From Clostridium saccharoperbutylacetonicum N1-4(HMT) (GTDB lineage Bacteria; Bacillota; Clostridia; Clostridiales; Clostridiaceae), in assembly GCF_000340885.1 (NCBI RefSeq), contig NC_020291.1, forward strand, positions 1,983,001 through 2,047,000: a stretch of 64,000 nt of DNA. Reading direction: 5' to 3'. Positions 15,837 to 23,453 of the stretch are shown here, piece by piece. Within the stretch, counting starts at the first letter, position 1. The number at the start of each line of letters is the position of its first letter. The position numbers and the translations under genes were made by a program. Below the pieces are notes generated by a model, which was given only the letters and a program-made list of their open reading frames with translations, made no database searches and was not told the DNA's origin.

Positions 15837-16469
15837 ATGAAAGTAGAAATTTGGTTTGATTTTGTATGTCCATTCTGCTATATGGGTGAAAGGAAGTTTG
15901 AAAAGGCATTAGCAGCTTTTGAACATAAGGATGAAGTTGAAATAATATTTAAAAGCTTCCAATTAAATATGTCACAGAAAGATGTTAAAGGAAAAGACAT
16001 TCATCAAGTTATAGCTGATAAGTACAATATTACTTATGAACAAGCTAAGGATAATAATGATAGAATCACAAAGGCTGCTGCTGAAGTTGGTCTTAATTAT
16101 AGATTCGATATATTGAAATTGAATAACACTCAATTAGCTCATGAAATTTCGAAATATGCTGAAAGTGTTGGAAAGGGAACAGAGCTAGTGGACCTTTATT
16201 TTAAAGGATATTTTGAAGAAGGCTTAGATATAGGTAATGAAGAAAAACTACTTGAACTAGCAGAGAAGGCTGGCTTAGATATAAGTGATTTGAAAAATCA
16301 GTTAGCTGGAGAAAGTTTAAAAGCTAAAGTAAAAGAAGATGAAGCTTTAGCAAGGAAGCTAGGAATAAGCAGTGTTCCATATTTTGTTTTTGATAATAAA
16401 TATGCTGTGTCAGGGGCTCAAGAGCCTGAACAATTTTTAAAAGCTTTAAAGCAAGCCTATAATAATTAA
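15837..16469 (+). CDS. DsbA family oxidoreductase (FrnE-like)
   Basis: The 210-aa thioredoxin-fold protein has a CPFC active site in DFVCPFCYMGERKFEKAL and the cis-Pro loop GISSVPYFVFDNKYAVSGAQ, both typical of the cytosolic FrnE/YwbO group. There is no signal peptide. It probably catalyses disulfide exchange or isomerisation under thiol stress. It is driven by a consensus promoter overlapped by two Rrf2-type operators and is followed by a strong bidirectional terminator. A leader of ~170 nt precedes the start. Confidence 0.9.
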   Translation: MKVEIWFDFVCPFCYMGERKFEKALAAFEHKDEVEIIFKSFQLNMSQKDVKGKDIHQVIADKYNITYEQAKDNNDRITKAAAEVGLNYRFDILKLNNTQLAHEISKYAESVGKGTELVDLYFKGYFEEGLDIGNEEKLLELAEKAGLDISDLKNQLAGESLKAKVKEDEALARKLGISSVPYFVFDNKYAVSGAQEPEQFLKALKQAYNN

Positions 16470-16482
16470 GATAGAGAAACCT

Positions 16483-16525
16483 AAAATAGACGGTAGTGTC
16501 GCAATTAACACTACCGTCTATTTTT
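16483..16525. terminator. Bidirectional terminator
   Basis: A perfect 16-bp stem starting AAAATAGACGGTAGTG (16483-16498) pairs with 16509-16524, with runs of A before and T after. It serves the DsbA-like gene on one strand and the DUF2922 gene on the other. Confidence 0.88.
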
Positions 16526-16535
16526 AAGCTCTAAA

Positions 16536-16754
16536 TTAAGCTACATCAAATTTGGTAACTTGTCTTTGAGTAATTTGGGCACCAGATTTCTTAGCAAAAG
16601 TGCCAGAATTAGTTTCAAAAACATTCTTAGCAACTATTGTGTCCATAAGGCCATTGATTTGGTCCTTAGTAAGATCTGGTTTAACACCAGCAACACTTAA
16701 AGTGCTTTTCTCACCAGATGTTGTTAAAAAAGTCATAGCTAAAGTATATTCCAT
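16536..16754 (-). CDS. DUF2922 family protein
   Basis: The 72-aa protein matches the DUF2922 family: EYTLAMTFLTTSGEKSTLSV, then DLTKDQINGLMDTIVAKNVFETNSG and a C-terminal DA/DVA-like end. The function is unknown. In Firmicutes it is usually encoded in a small run with DUF1659 and YvrJ, and DUF1659 is the next gene upstream here. Its SD lies in an AGGGGGTGAT box. Confidence 0.82.
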   Translation of the reverse strand: MEYTLAMTFLTTSGEKSTLSVAGVKPDLTKDQINGLMDTIVAKNVFETNSGTFAKKSGAQITQRQVTKFDVA

Positions 16755-16769
16755 TTAATCACCCCCTTT

Positions 16770-16880
16770 TTGCAGTTTACAGGTTATAATTTACAGTTTA
16801 CAGTTAGAGATTAGAGTAATTTAGATTACGAAGTAATCTTCTCCTCAACTGTAAACTGTGCACTGCTAACTGTAAACTGT
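16770..16880. repeat. ACAGTTTACAGTT inverted-repeat cluster
   Basis: The gap between the DUF2922 and DUF1659 genes holds several copies of ACAGTTTACAGTT on one side (about 16771-16806) and its complement AACTGTAAACTGT on the other (16848-16880). A long hairpin can form. It looks like a small palindromic repeat unit inserted between two genes that normally lie close together. Confidence 0.6.
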
Positions 16881-17105
16881 CTAAGCGTTTGCTAAGCTAG
16901 AAGATTCATTTATAAAGTAATCTCTAGTCTTAGCTTGCATAGCACCTTTAATTGCATCTGCAACAGCATATACATTTTCAGGTGCAGCATCTTTCTTGAT
17001 GTTTGAAAAAGTCTTTTTAGTATAGATTGGATCACCTGCCTTGTCAGTACCTTTTTGAACTTCGATACTAAGGGAAACAGAATCAATGTTTTTTGTTACT
17101 GCCAT
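16881..17105 (-). CDS. DUF1659 family protein
   Basis: The 74-aa protein fits DUF1659: MAVTKNIDSVSLSIEVQ, GDPIYTKKTFSNIKKDAAPENVYAVADAI and a short polar tail. The function is unknown. It has a strong SD (GGAGG) and is upstream of the DUF2922 gene in the same direction. The third usual partner, YvrJ, lies 6 kb away at 23223-23411 in this window. Confidence 0.82.
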   Translation of the reverse strand: MAVTKNIDSVSLSIEVQKGTDKAGDPIYTKKTFSNIKKDAAPENVYAVADAIKGAMQAKTRDYFINESSSLANA

Positions 17106-17186
17106 TTGTTTTTACCTCCTTCATTGTCTTTTCATAAAGGATATATGGATAAAATTCGGTTGTAACATAAATAATTGAAAAAAGTT

Positions 17187-17780
17187 TTATTGAATAACAT
17201 TTTTAATAAGCAGTTCAATATAAGCATTCCTCTTTTTAGGATCATTTAATTTAATTCCAAAAATTTCTGTAGCACGATCTCCCAACAAAACAGGAAATAG
17301 TAAACAGCTTAATAATTGCGTAACTAGTATCTGCAAAGTAACATCATCCTTATCTGGTCGAATTTGTTGAATCGTGGCTTTAATTAGTTCTACGCCTTCC
17401 ATCTCTAGATATTCTTGAAATTTATTTTTAGTGGAATTCTCATAAATGCTTTGATGTATTAAATTTTTTATCTGATCAGGATACTTGATCAAATTTTTCG
17501 TATACTTATCAATGAAAGTTCTTAATCGAAGTTCGGGAGCTTCATTAGTATTTTTTAAACATTTAAATATGTTTTTTGATTGAATCATTAAATATTCAAG
17601 TGCTTCATTGATGACATTATCTTTAGAACCGAAATGATAATTAACTGCAGCAACATTTACGTCAGCAACTACAGCTATTTTCCGAATTGTAACATTTTGA
17701 AATCCTTCTTCAGATATAATGTTCAATGTAGCTTCTAAAATCTTGTCTTTTGTGTTGAGATTGCTCATATCTTTTTTCAT
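17187..17780 (-). CDS. TetR/AcrR family transcriptional regulator
   Basis: The 197-aa protein has the TetR helix-turn-helix at residues ~12-58 (ILEATLNIISEEGFQNVTIRKIA...VNVAAVNYHFGSKDNVINEAL). The C-terminal ligand domain is unassigned. It is divergent from the HXXEE membrane-protein gene, and the 51-bp palindrome between them is the obvious operator. Its own promoter reads TTGACA-17-TAAAAT on the minus strand (17858 to 17830). Confidence 0.9.
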   Translation of the reverse strand: MKKDMSNLNTKDKILEATLNIISEEGFQNVTIRKIAVVADVNVAAVNYHFGSKDNVINEALEYLMIQSKNIFKCLKNTNEAPELRLRTFIDKYTKNLIKYPDQIKNLIHQSIYENSTKNKFQEYLEMEGVELIKATIQQIRPDKDDVTLQILVTQLLSCLLFPVLLGDRATEIFGIKLNDPKKRNAYIELLIKNVIQ

Positions 17781-17829
17781 TATAATTTACTCCTATATAG
17801 AATTTAGTTTTAAACATAGTTTGATTATT

Positions 17830-17858
17830 ATTTTATAAATGATGGTTGTTTTTGTCAA
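17830..17858 (-). promoter_or_regulatory. Promoter of the TetR gene
   Basis: On the minus strand TTGACA (complement of 17853-17858) and TAAAAT (complement of 17830-17835) are 17 bp apart, about 50 bp upstream of the TetR start. Confidence 0.7.
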
Positions 17859-17888
17859 ATGAAATCTAAATGACCTTGCTTATTTTAA

Positions 17889-17962
17889 TTGACATAAAAC
17901 GAATTTAAAAGTATAATTTAATCATAATTTAAAACAGTGTTTTAAATTATGATTAAATTATA
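17889..17962 (+). promoter_or_regulatory. Consensus promoter fused to a perfect 51-bp palindrome (TetR operator)
   Basis: TTGACA (17889-17894) and TATAAT (17912-17917) are 17 bp apart. TATAAT is also the first six bases of a palindrome running 17912-17962, with 25-bp arms identical in inverse orientation and a single central base (17937). The core is TTTAAAACA-G-TGTTTTAAA. It lies between the TetR gene and the HXXEE gene. The promoter would be fully occluded by bound repressor, and the transcript would start with half of the palindrome. Confidence 0.85.
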
Positions 17963-17976
17963 GGGGGATTGATATT

Positions 17977-18456
17977 ATGGTACATGAGTATTTTCTATGG
18001 ATTGCAACTTTAGCATATGGTCTACACATTGTTGAAGAAATGGTACTGGATTGGAGGGGATGGGCAAGAGGTTTTCTAAAATTACCTGCAGAATGGAACG
18101 AGTTTTATGTTTTTAATGCAGTGGTTATTTTATATGGATGCATTTCAGCAATTATTGGATGGAAATGTCCAATGATCGCTCTTTCATATCCTGCATTAAT
18201 GTTAATAAATACTGTTTTTTTTCATCTCTTGCCAGTCTTAAAAAGCGGTAGGTTTTCCCCAGGATTGTTTACAGCGCTAATACTTTTTGTCCCGATTGCT
18301 GCTTTGACATACTATGGTGCTAGTGTTGATGATGTTATTTCCATCAAGTCAATTGTATTTTCAACCGTATTTGGTATCATTTTTATGGCATATCCAATTA
18401 CTTTGCAAATTCTTAAAACAAAACCATTTTTTTTACAACAAAATAGAAATGACTAA
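17977..18456 (+). CDS. HXXEE domain membrane protein
   Basis: The 159-aa protein has four to five hydrophobic segments and the defining HxxEE motif (LHIVEEMVLDWRGW, ~residues 11-24). Further conserved residues occur as FNAVVI and FHLLPVLKSG. The polar residues in the membrane suggest metal or proton chemistry, but the family (PF13787) has no known reaction. It starts 15 bp after the 51-bp palindrome and is presumably repressed by the divergent TetR. A terminator follows at 18494. Confidence 0.82.
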   Translation: MVHEYFLWIATLAYGLHIVEEMVLDWRGWARGFLKLPAEWNEFYVFNAVVILYGCISAIIGWKCPMIALSYPALMLINTVFFHLLPVLKSGRFSPGLFTALILFVPIAALTYYGASVDDVISIKSIVFSTVFGIIFMAYPITLQILKTKPFFLQQNRND

Positions 18457-18493
18457 AAGTTATAGTAGGATACAGCTAACATACGTATAAACT

Positions 18494-18533
18494 TGACCAC
18501 ATATTGGATTTAATAACCGATATGTGGCTTTTT
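18494..18533 (+). terminator. Rho-independent terminator
   Basis: CCACATATTGG (18497-18507) pairs with CCGATATGTGG (18517-18527, one G-U/T-G pair), followed by CTTTTT. Confidence 0.8.
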
Positions 18534-18572
18534 CAGCTTTCATATATAGGAATATTTACACTATGTTTTGTA

Positions 18573-18613
18573 TTGACAAATATAAAACATACTACTATAG
18601 TTTATAGTAGTAT
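18573..18613 (+). promoter_or_regulatory. Promoter and 11-bp inverted-repeat operator of the PadR gene
   Basis: TTGACA (18573-18578) and TATAGT (18596-18601) are 17 bp apart. ATACTACTATA (18589-18599) and its exact complement (18603-18613) flank a 3-bp centre and cover the -10. The site is immediately upstream of the PadR gene, which suggests autoregulation. Confidence 0.75.
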
Positions 18614-18633
18614 AATGAATGGTGGTGATTAAA

Positions 18634-19158
18634 TTGTCTTCAATAAATTTAATAATACTCGGTTATTTGCAGAACAAAGAAAAAAGTGCTTATGAAATGG
18701 TTAAAGAATTTGATAGTTGGAATCTTAGTAATTGGTTAAAGATCAGTGATCCATCAATTTATAAAAATATAATTAAATTATGCGATAATGGATATTTAAA
18801 TTCAAGAACTGTTAAAGAAGGTGAAATGCCCGAAAAAACATTATATTCAATGAATGAAAAAGGAAATACATATTTCAATGAACTAATGGAAGAAAGTTCA
18901 AAGAATATAGGAAAAGTTTATTTTGAATTTAATGCATTTTTTAATAATATTGAGCATTTATCAGAAGAAAAAAGAAAAGAATATCTAATAAACTTCAAAA
19001 ACAAGATAGAAGAACGTAGACTTACTGTAGAGTCAAGATATAATCATGAAAAGCACAATGAAATAATTGGCTCTGGATTTTTTCTATTGGAACTATATAA
19101 TGAATTTTATAATGTTTTAGAAAAATGGTCTGAAAAAGTTATTGATCATTATAATTAA
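18634..19158 (+). CDS. PadR family transcriptional regulator
   Basis: From the TTG at 18634 (SD GGTGGTG) the protein is 174 aa and starts at the family N-terminus SSINLIILGYLQNKEKSAYEMVKEF. An ATG at 18619 lies in the SD and would add five residues; it is less likely. The N-terminal winged helix continues through SDPSIYKNIIKLCDNGYLNSR. The C-terminal half is a charged helical dimerisation domain of the PadR-s2 type. It precedes a glycosyltransferase gene in the same direction and probably controls it. Confidence 0.88.
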   Translation: MSSINLIILGYLQNKEKSAYEMVKEFDSWNLSNWLKISDPSIYKNIIKLCDNGYLNSRTVKEGEMPEKTLYSMNEKGNTYFNELMEESSKNIGKVYFEFNAFFNNIEHLSEEKRKEYLINFKNKIEERRLTVESRYNHEKHNEIIGSGFFLLELYNEFYNVLEKWSEKVIDHYN

Positions 19159-19283
19159 TTAATGAATGTCTCTAATAAATATTTATATTTGGAGACATTT
19201 TTTTACCCGAGTACTATATAATATAGTAATTTATTATACACTAATATATTTTTTATTATAATATTATTTAGGAGGTTTATCTT

Positions 19284-20498
19284 ATGAAAAGAATATTATT
19301 TGCGCCTGGAATAGCTTCTATTGAAGCATTAGGAAGTATAACCAGATTAATTGCCATAGCAGATGAAATAAAAAGATTACAGAAAGATTGTAGTATAATG
19401 TTTAGAACTGCAGGAAGAGAAGCAGACTATGCTGCGGCCTGTGGATATAAAGTAGTGCAAGGATATAAACCTGAGTTTGATCTACAAAAGATGTTGCAGC
19501 AAGGTAACAATAATAGTAGAAATTCATCTAATAAATTCAATATCAGCAGTTTAGCTGATGTAATGAGACTTAAAGGTCTTATTTCTGAAGAATATGTTCA
19601 AAATACATTTAAAGAAGAAATGGAGCTAGTAGAAAGTTTTAAGCCAGATCTGATATTAGGGGAATTTGAAACATTAATGCCTATAGTTGCAAAGAAAATG
19701 GACATACCTTACTTTTGTACAGGAGGTACTTCAAGCAAGAAAGATTTCTCCAAGTTTGGATATTCAAATAAAACTAAATATGGATATGAAGAAAGTTATA
19801 ATGAGCTTTTAAAAACTTTAAATTTAGATACCATAGAAAACATATGTGAACTTAATCAAGACTATAACTGCAGCAAAGTTTTTATTCCAAGCATATCTGA
19901 ATTAGAGGCTTTAGAAGATAGTTCAAGATATATATTTTTAGGATCAGTTACACCCAAGAATTTTATAAAATCAGATTTTAACTTTGAAAAGAAACGTCCG
20001 TTAATATACGTATATTTAAGTGCTAGTCAAATAACACCGGCGATATATGAAAAGGTAATTTTAGATGCCTTTTTAGGTTCAGAATTTGATGTTATTGTCA
20101 CAGCAGGAGGGAACCCTAGCTTTAAAAGCAATGTGTCCTCTAATACTAGTAATGTTCACTTTATGAGTATGGTTCCATCAGATAAGGTAGTAGAAATGGC
20201 AGATATAGCTATTCATCACGGCGGACAAAATACCACAGTACAGTGCATTGAAAATGAAGTACCTGCAATTATTTTCCCGGGAAATCATTTTGAACGTCAT
20301 TTTAATGCTGAAAAAGCTTCTGAAATAGGATGTGCATCAAATCCTGGCATAAATAATTTTAATAGTGAATTCCTTTTAAAAACATGTAGAAAAATTATTA
20401 ATGACAACGAATTTAAACAAAATCTCAAGATATATTCAGCCAAAATAAAAAGTGGTGGCGGTGCAGTTAAAGCTGCTGATTTTATATTGAATTATTAA
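19284..20498 (+). CDS. GT1-family UDP-glycosyltransferase (macrolide-type)
   Basis: The 404-aa protein has the two Rossmann-like domains of GT-B enzymes. The N-terminal domain starts RILFAPGIASIEALGSITRLIAIADEI, and the C-terminal domain carries the donor-binding segment AIHHGGQNTTVQCIENEVP with PGNHFERHFNAEKASEIG. These features match the MGT/UGT group (GT1) that glycosylates lipids or drugs. It follows PadR by 125 bp with a good SD (AGGAGG). Acceptor and sugar donor cannot be predicted; detoxification or modification of a phenolic compound would suit a PadR-controlled gene. Confidence 0.85.
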   Translation: MKRILFAPGIASIEALGSITRLIAIADEIKRLQKDCSIMFRTAGREADYAAACGYKVVQGYKPEFDLQKMLQQGNNNSRNSSNKFNISSLADVMRLKGLISEEYVQNTFKEEMELVESFKPDLILGEFETLMPIVAKKMDIPYFCTGGTSSKKDFSKFGYSNKTKYGYEESYNELLKTLNLDTIENICELNQDYNCSKVFIPSISELEALEDSSRYIFLGSVTPKNFIKSDFNFEKKRPLIYVYLSASQITPAIYEKVILDAFLGSEFDVIVTAGGNPSFKSNVSSNTSNVHFMSMVPSDKVVEMADIAIHHGGQNTTVQCIENEVPAIIFPGNHFERHFNAEKASEIGCASNPGINNFNSEFLLKTCRKIINDNEFKQNLKIYSAKIKSGGGAVKAADFILNY

Positions 20499-20581
20499 AT
20501 TCTGTAGAAGTTTATTATTGCGTGATTAAAAAATGATGTAGTAAATTATAAAAATGTCTTTGAAAATTGAATAATGAGATT

Positions 20582-20601
20582 TTTACAAAATATGCTATAA
20601 T
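20582..20601 (+). promoter_or_regulatory. Extended -10 promoter (recurrent box)
   Basis: TTTACAAAATATGCTATAAT differs by one base from the box at 12609-12628. It is 42 bp upstream of the VOC start codon. Confidence 0.6.
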
Positions 20602-20642
20602 TAATGCAGATTAGTAAATTATTATGGAAGAGGAGGTAATTT

Positions 20643-21044
20643 ATGAGCGTTTGTAAAAATGAAAATTTAATGATTATTTTTTATGTAAAAGATCAAGGAA
20701 AAAGTAAAGTATTTTATAAGAAATTGCTTGGGTATGAACCAACTCTAGATGTTGTAGGAATGACTGAATTTCACATAGTAAACAATGTTTTATTAGGATT
20801 AATGCCAGAAGAAGGAATCATGAGAATTCTTGAAAACAAAATACCAAATCCTAAAGATGCAAATGGAGTGCCAAGGAGTGAGCTATACATATTCGTTGAC
20901 GATCCTGATGAATACTATCTCAGAGCAATAACTGCTGGTGGAACTGGTATAAGTAAAACAGAACTAAGAAATTGGGGAGATTATGTTGCGTATTGCTCTG
21001 ATGTTGATGGACATATACTAGCGTTTGCAAAGAAAGCAAATTAG
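20643..21044 (+). CDS. VOC family protein (glyoxalase/bleomycin-resistance fold)
   Basis: The 133-aa protein has VOC beta-alpha-beta repeats: LMIIFYVKDQGKSKVFYKKLLGYEP in the first half, ELYIFVDDPDEYYLRAITAGG in the second, and a terminal VAYCSDVDGHILAFAKK. The family binds metals and small hydrophobic molecules. It has a strong SD (GAGGAGG) and a recurrent extended -10 promoter just upstream. A GNAT gene follows 51 bp downstream and is probably co-transcribed. No substrate can be assigned. Confidence 0.8.
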   Translation: MSVCKNENLMIIFYVKDQGKSKVFYKKLLGYEPTLDVVGMTEFHIVNNVLLGLMPEEGIMRILENKIPNPKDANGVPRSELYIFVDDPDEYYLRAITAGGTGISKTELRNWGDYVAYCSDVDGHILAFAKKAN

Positions 21045-21095
21045 TGAGTTAGAAAATATAATGTACAAAAAATCTATGAAAATGGGGATTAATAT

Positions 21096-21515
21096 ATGGA
21101 TGATATAAAACTTGTTAGAAGAGCAATAACAGCAGATGAATTTATTGAAATGAGACAATCGGTTGGTTGGGATTATCCTGAAAAAGAAGTGATTTCTATT
21201 GGACTTAAGAATACAATATTTTCAGTATGTTTAGAAAAAGATAAAGAGATAGTTGGTTATGGTAGAATTATTGGTGATGGTGCATTTACACTATATATTC
21301 AAGACATAATTGTTAAACCTGAGTATCAAAGGAGAAGCTTAGGTATTGGAATAATGAATGAAATTATGGAATATATAAAAAAGAATTATGCAAAAGGAAC
21401 AATGGTATGCTTAATGGCGGCTAAAGGTAAAGAAGATTTTTATAAGAAGTTTGAATTTGTTGTTAGACCAAATGAAGTGTATGGTGCGGGTATGATTCAG
21501 TATATTGATAAATAA
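21096..21515 (+). CDS. GNAT family N-acetyltransferase
   Basis: The 139-aa protein has the GNAT core: GYGRIIGDGAFTLYIQDIIV, the acetyl-CoA loop VKPEYQRRSLGIGIMNEIM and MAAKGKEDFYKKFEFVVRPN. The short DUF-like acetyltransferases of this type are often single-gene resistance or modification enzymes. It lies 51 bp after the VOC gene, with an SD (GGGGA) before the ATG. Substrate unknown. Confidence 0.85.
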   Translation: MDDIKLVRRAITADEFIEMRQSVGWDYPEKEVISIGLKNTIFSVCLEKDKEIVGYGRIIGDGAFTLYIQDIIVKPEYQRRSLGIGIMNEIMEYIKKNYAKGTMVCLMAAKGKEDFYKKFEFVVRPNEVYGAGMIQYIDK

Positions 21516-21769
21516 CCTTTAAAATAAAACCAAATAAAGATAAAAGTTCAATGATTTTCTGGATGATAGTATTAATAATAAGGGCGGCAATATTTTGTTT
21601 TTCTATAAGTAATTATACTAATTATGGTAAAGACAGAGTTTGCAATAATATTTTAAAATTCAATTTAAAGTAAATGCATTTTTAGAAACTATATAGAAGC
21701 TTTGCAATTTATAGTAGAAGAATTTAAAGATAAAGTAGACTAGAAGTTTTTATTAATTTTTAAGGAGAG
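21516..21769. other. Intergenic region with a possible gene fragment
   Basis: The 254-bp stretch is AT-rich. A short open run ending at a TAG near 21740 reads FRNYIEALQFIVEEFKDKV, which looks like the tail of a lost gene, but it has no start and no identified family. Nothing else can be supported. Confidence 0.3.
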
Positions 21770-21984
21770 TAATGAATAAAGCGATAAACACTGAAAAAAT
21801 ATATGTTTATCGTTTTTGCTTATGCTACTTTATCAGGATTGTCATTATTAATAACAATTCCAAGTTTGGTTGAGATTATGGTATTTAATTTGCTAATAGA
21901 ATTAGACAGGTTATTAATTTGTTTTTCCAAACGAATTAGCAAATATACTGCTACAGCAACGGCAAAACCATTATTTGAAAATTG
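21770..21984. repeat. Direct repeat copy 1 (terminator plus YvrJ relic)
   Basis: About 205 bp here (to 21973) repeat at 23173-23377 with scattered differences. Both copies begin AATGAATAAxGCGATAAAC, contain the same hairpin (here CGATAAACA...TGTTTATCG, 21782-21812) and continue into a minus-strand YvrJ reading frame. The pair flanks the diguanylate cyclase gene. Confidence 0.8.
21820..21984 (-). pseudogene. Truncated yvrJ-like gene
   Basis: On the minus strand the frame encodes FSNNGFAVAVAVYLLIRLEK onward to the same end (NNDNPDKVA) as the intact YvrJ-family gene at 23223-23411. It lacks the first nine residues, the start codon and the SD. The remaining codons are intact, so the loss is recent or the copy arose by a partial duplication. 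Not expected to be translated. Confidence 0.75.
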
Positions 21985-22000
21985 AGTAATGTGTATTTTT

Positions 22001-22015
22001 AAAATATGTTATAAT
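22001..22015 (+). promoter_or_regulatory. Extended -10 promoter of the diguanylate cyclase gene
   Basis: AAAATATGTTATAAT (22001-22015) holds a TGnTATAAT extended -10, 44 bp before the ATG and related to the boxes at 12609, 20582 and 26921. Confidence 0.55.
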
Positions 22016-22058
22016 CACTGTAGAATAAGTGTCAGTTTATGGGGAGAAGTGATAAATT

Positions 22059-23165
22059 ATGTTTCTTAGTTTTTTTCAAAATGCATGTATTTTAATAGCA
22101 TCTATGAGTATTGTTCAACATTTTCTTAAAGATAAAAAAATTTCACTAGATATGTCCTTGAAAAGTAAGTTTCTATGGGGCTTTTATAATGGTATATTAG
22201 GTATAATACTGATGATAAATAGTGTCCCTATTACATCAGAGACTTTTATTGATTTTCGGTACATACCAATTTTATTTTCTGCTCTCTATAGTGGTTTTTT
22301 ATCTTCAATTGTTTCTTCAATTTTGATAGGTATTTTTAGATTTCTAATTTTAGGAATATCTAATATATCACTAGTTGGATTAATAATAGCTTTGCTTATG
22401 GGGGTTGGATTTGGAATTATTTCTTTATTAAAGCTATCAAAGAAAAATCAATATATTTATTGTATGCTCTTCTTTATTATAGTATCAATTGCTTCGTCAT
22501 TTGTGGTATCAGTACCGCAAAATTCAACAGGAGTTTTTCAAACCGTGATATTATACTATCCAGGATATTTAATAGTATCTTATCTTTCAATTAAATATGT
22601 AGATCACATACTGGAAGTAATTAAAATTTATCAAAGATTAAAAAATGAAGCAGCAAAAGATTATTTGACTGGTTTGAATAATGTAAGGCAATTTGATGAT
22701 AGGTTCAATAGTATTTCTCAGATGGCTATACGAAAAGGAGAAGAGTTATCTCTGTTATTTATAGATATTGATTTCTTTAAAAAAATAAATGATACTTATG
22801 GTCATAATGCAGGAGATACTATTTTAAAAAGTTTAGCTCCAATCCTTATTAATACGTGTAGGACTTATGATGTTGTATCTAGAATGGGAGGGGAAGAGTT
22901 CTCTGTAATATTATTGGATTGCTCAGAATCTAAGGCTGTTAAAATTGCAGAAAGATTAAGAAAGAATGTTGAAGAGAATGATTTTTACATTTCAGATAAT
23001 GAAGCTATAAAAATTACAATTTCAATTGGAATAGCATCATATCCTAAACTGACAAGCCAAATTGATAATTTGCTTGAAAATGCTGATATCGCATTATATG
23101 AAGCAAAAAACAGTGGAAGGAATAAAGTGGTTTTATTTAACCATGAAAATAATAATAATTTTTAA
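22059..23165 (+). CDS. Membrane diguanylate cyclase (5TMR-LYT + GGDEF)
   Basis: The 368-aa protein has about six hydrophobic segments in residues 1-185, with the 5TM-5TMR_LYT pattern (MINSVPITSETFIDFRYIPILFSALYSGF). A GGDEF domain occupies ~205-360. The active site is GGEEF (277-281), and an inhibitory I-site RTYD (268-271) lies five residues before it, so the enzyme should make c-di-GMP with product inhibition. It is flanked on both sides by a ~205-bp direct repeat, which suggests it was inserted into, or duplicated with, a YvrJ locus. Confidence 0.9.
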   Translation: MFLSFFQNACILIASMSIVQHFLKDKKISLDMSLKSKFLWGFYNGILGIILMINSVPITSETFIDFRYIPILFSALYSGFLSSIVSSILIGIFRFLILGISNISLVGLIIALLMGVGFGIISLLKLSKKNQYIYCMLFFIIVSIASSFVVSVPQNSTGVFQTVILYYPGYLIVSYLSIKYVDHILEVIKIYQRLKNEAAKDYLTGLNNVRQFDDRFNSISQMAIRKGEELSLLFIDIDFFKKINDTYGHNAGDTILKSLAPILINTCRTYDVVSRMGGEEFSVILLDCSESKAVKIAERLRKNVEENDFYISDNEAIKITISIGIASYPKLTSQIDNLLENADIALYEAKNSGRNKVVLFNHENNNNF

Positions 23166-23172
23166 AACAGGG

Positions 23173-23377
23173 TAATGAATAAGGCGATAAACATTATAAA
23201 AATAAATGTTTATCGCCTTTACTTATGCTACTTTGTCAGGATCGTCATTATTAATAACAATTCCAAGTTTGGTTGAGATTATGGTATTTAATTTGTTAAT
23301 AGAATTAGACAGGTTAATAATTTGTTTTTCCAAGCGAATTAGCAAATATGCTGCTACAGCAATAGCAAAACCATTAT
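23173..23377. repeat. Direct repeat copy 2 (terminator plus YvrJ gene)
   Basis: The second copy of the repeat at 21770. It includes a 13-bp stem hairpin (GGCGATAAACATT and complement, 23183-23217) that terminates the cyclase gene and, on the other strand, the YvrJ gene. Confidence 0.8.
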
Positions 23378-23411
23378 TAACGATCAAATTAATTAATTGA
23401 TTTACCTCCAT
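23223..23411 (-). CDS. YvrJ family protein
   Basis: From the ATG at 23411 (SD AGGAGGTGATC) this 62-aa protein reads MEVNQLINLIVNNGFAIAVA and onward, with one transmembrane helix followed by an amphipathic KQIINLSNSINKLNTII segment. This is the YvrJ family layout. The function is unknown. It usually lies beside DUF1659 and DUF2922 genes, which are 6 kb away here. A truncated copy sits at 21820-21984. Confidence 0.85.
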   Translation of the reverse strand: MEVNQLINLIVNNGFAIAVAAYLLIRLEKQIINLSNSINKLNTIISTKLGIVINNDDPDKVA

Positions 23412-23453
23412 GACTTGATCACCTCCTATAAATGATATATGAGAAAAATACAC

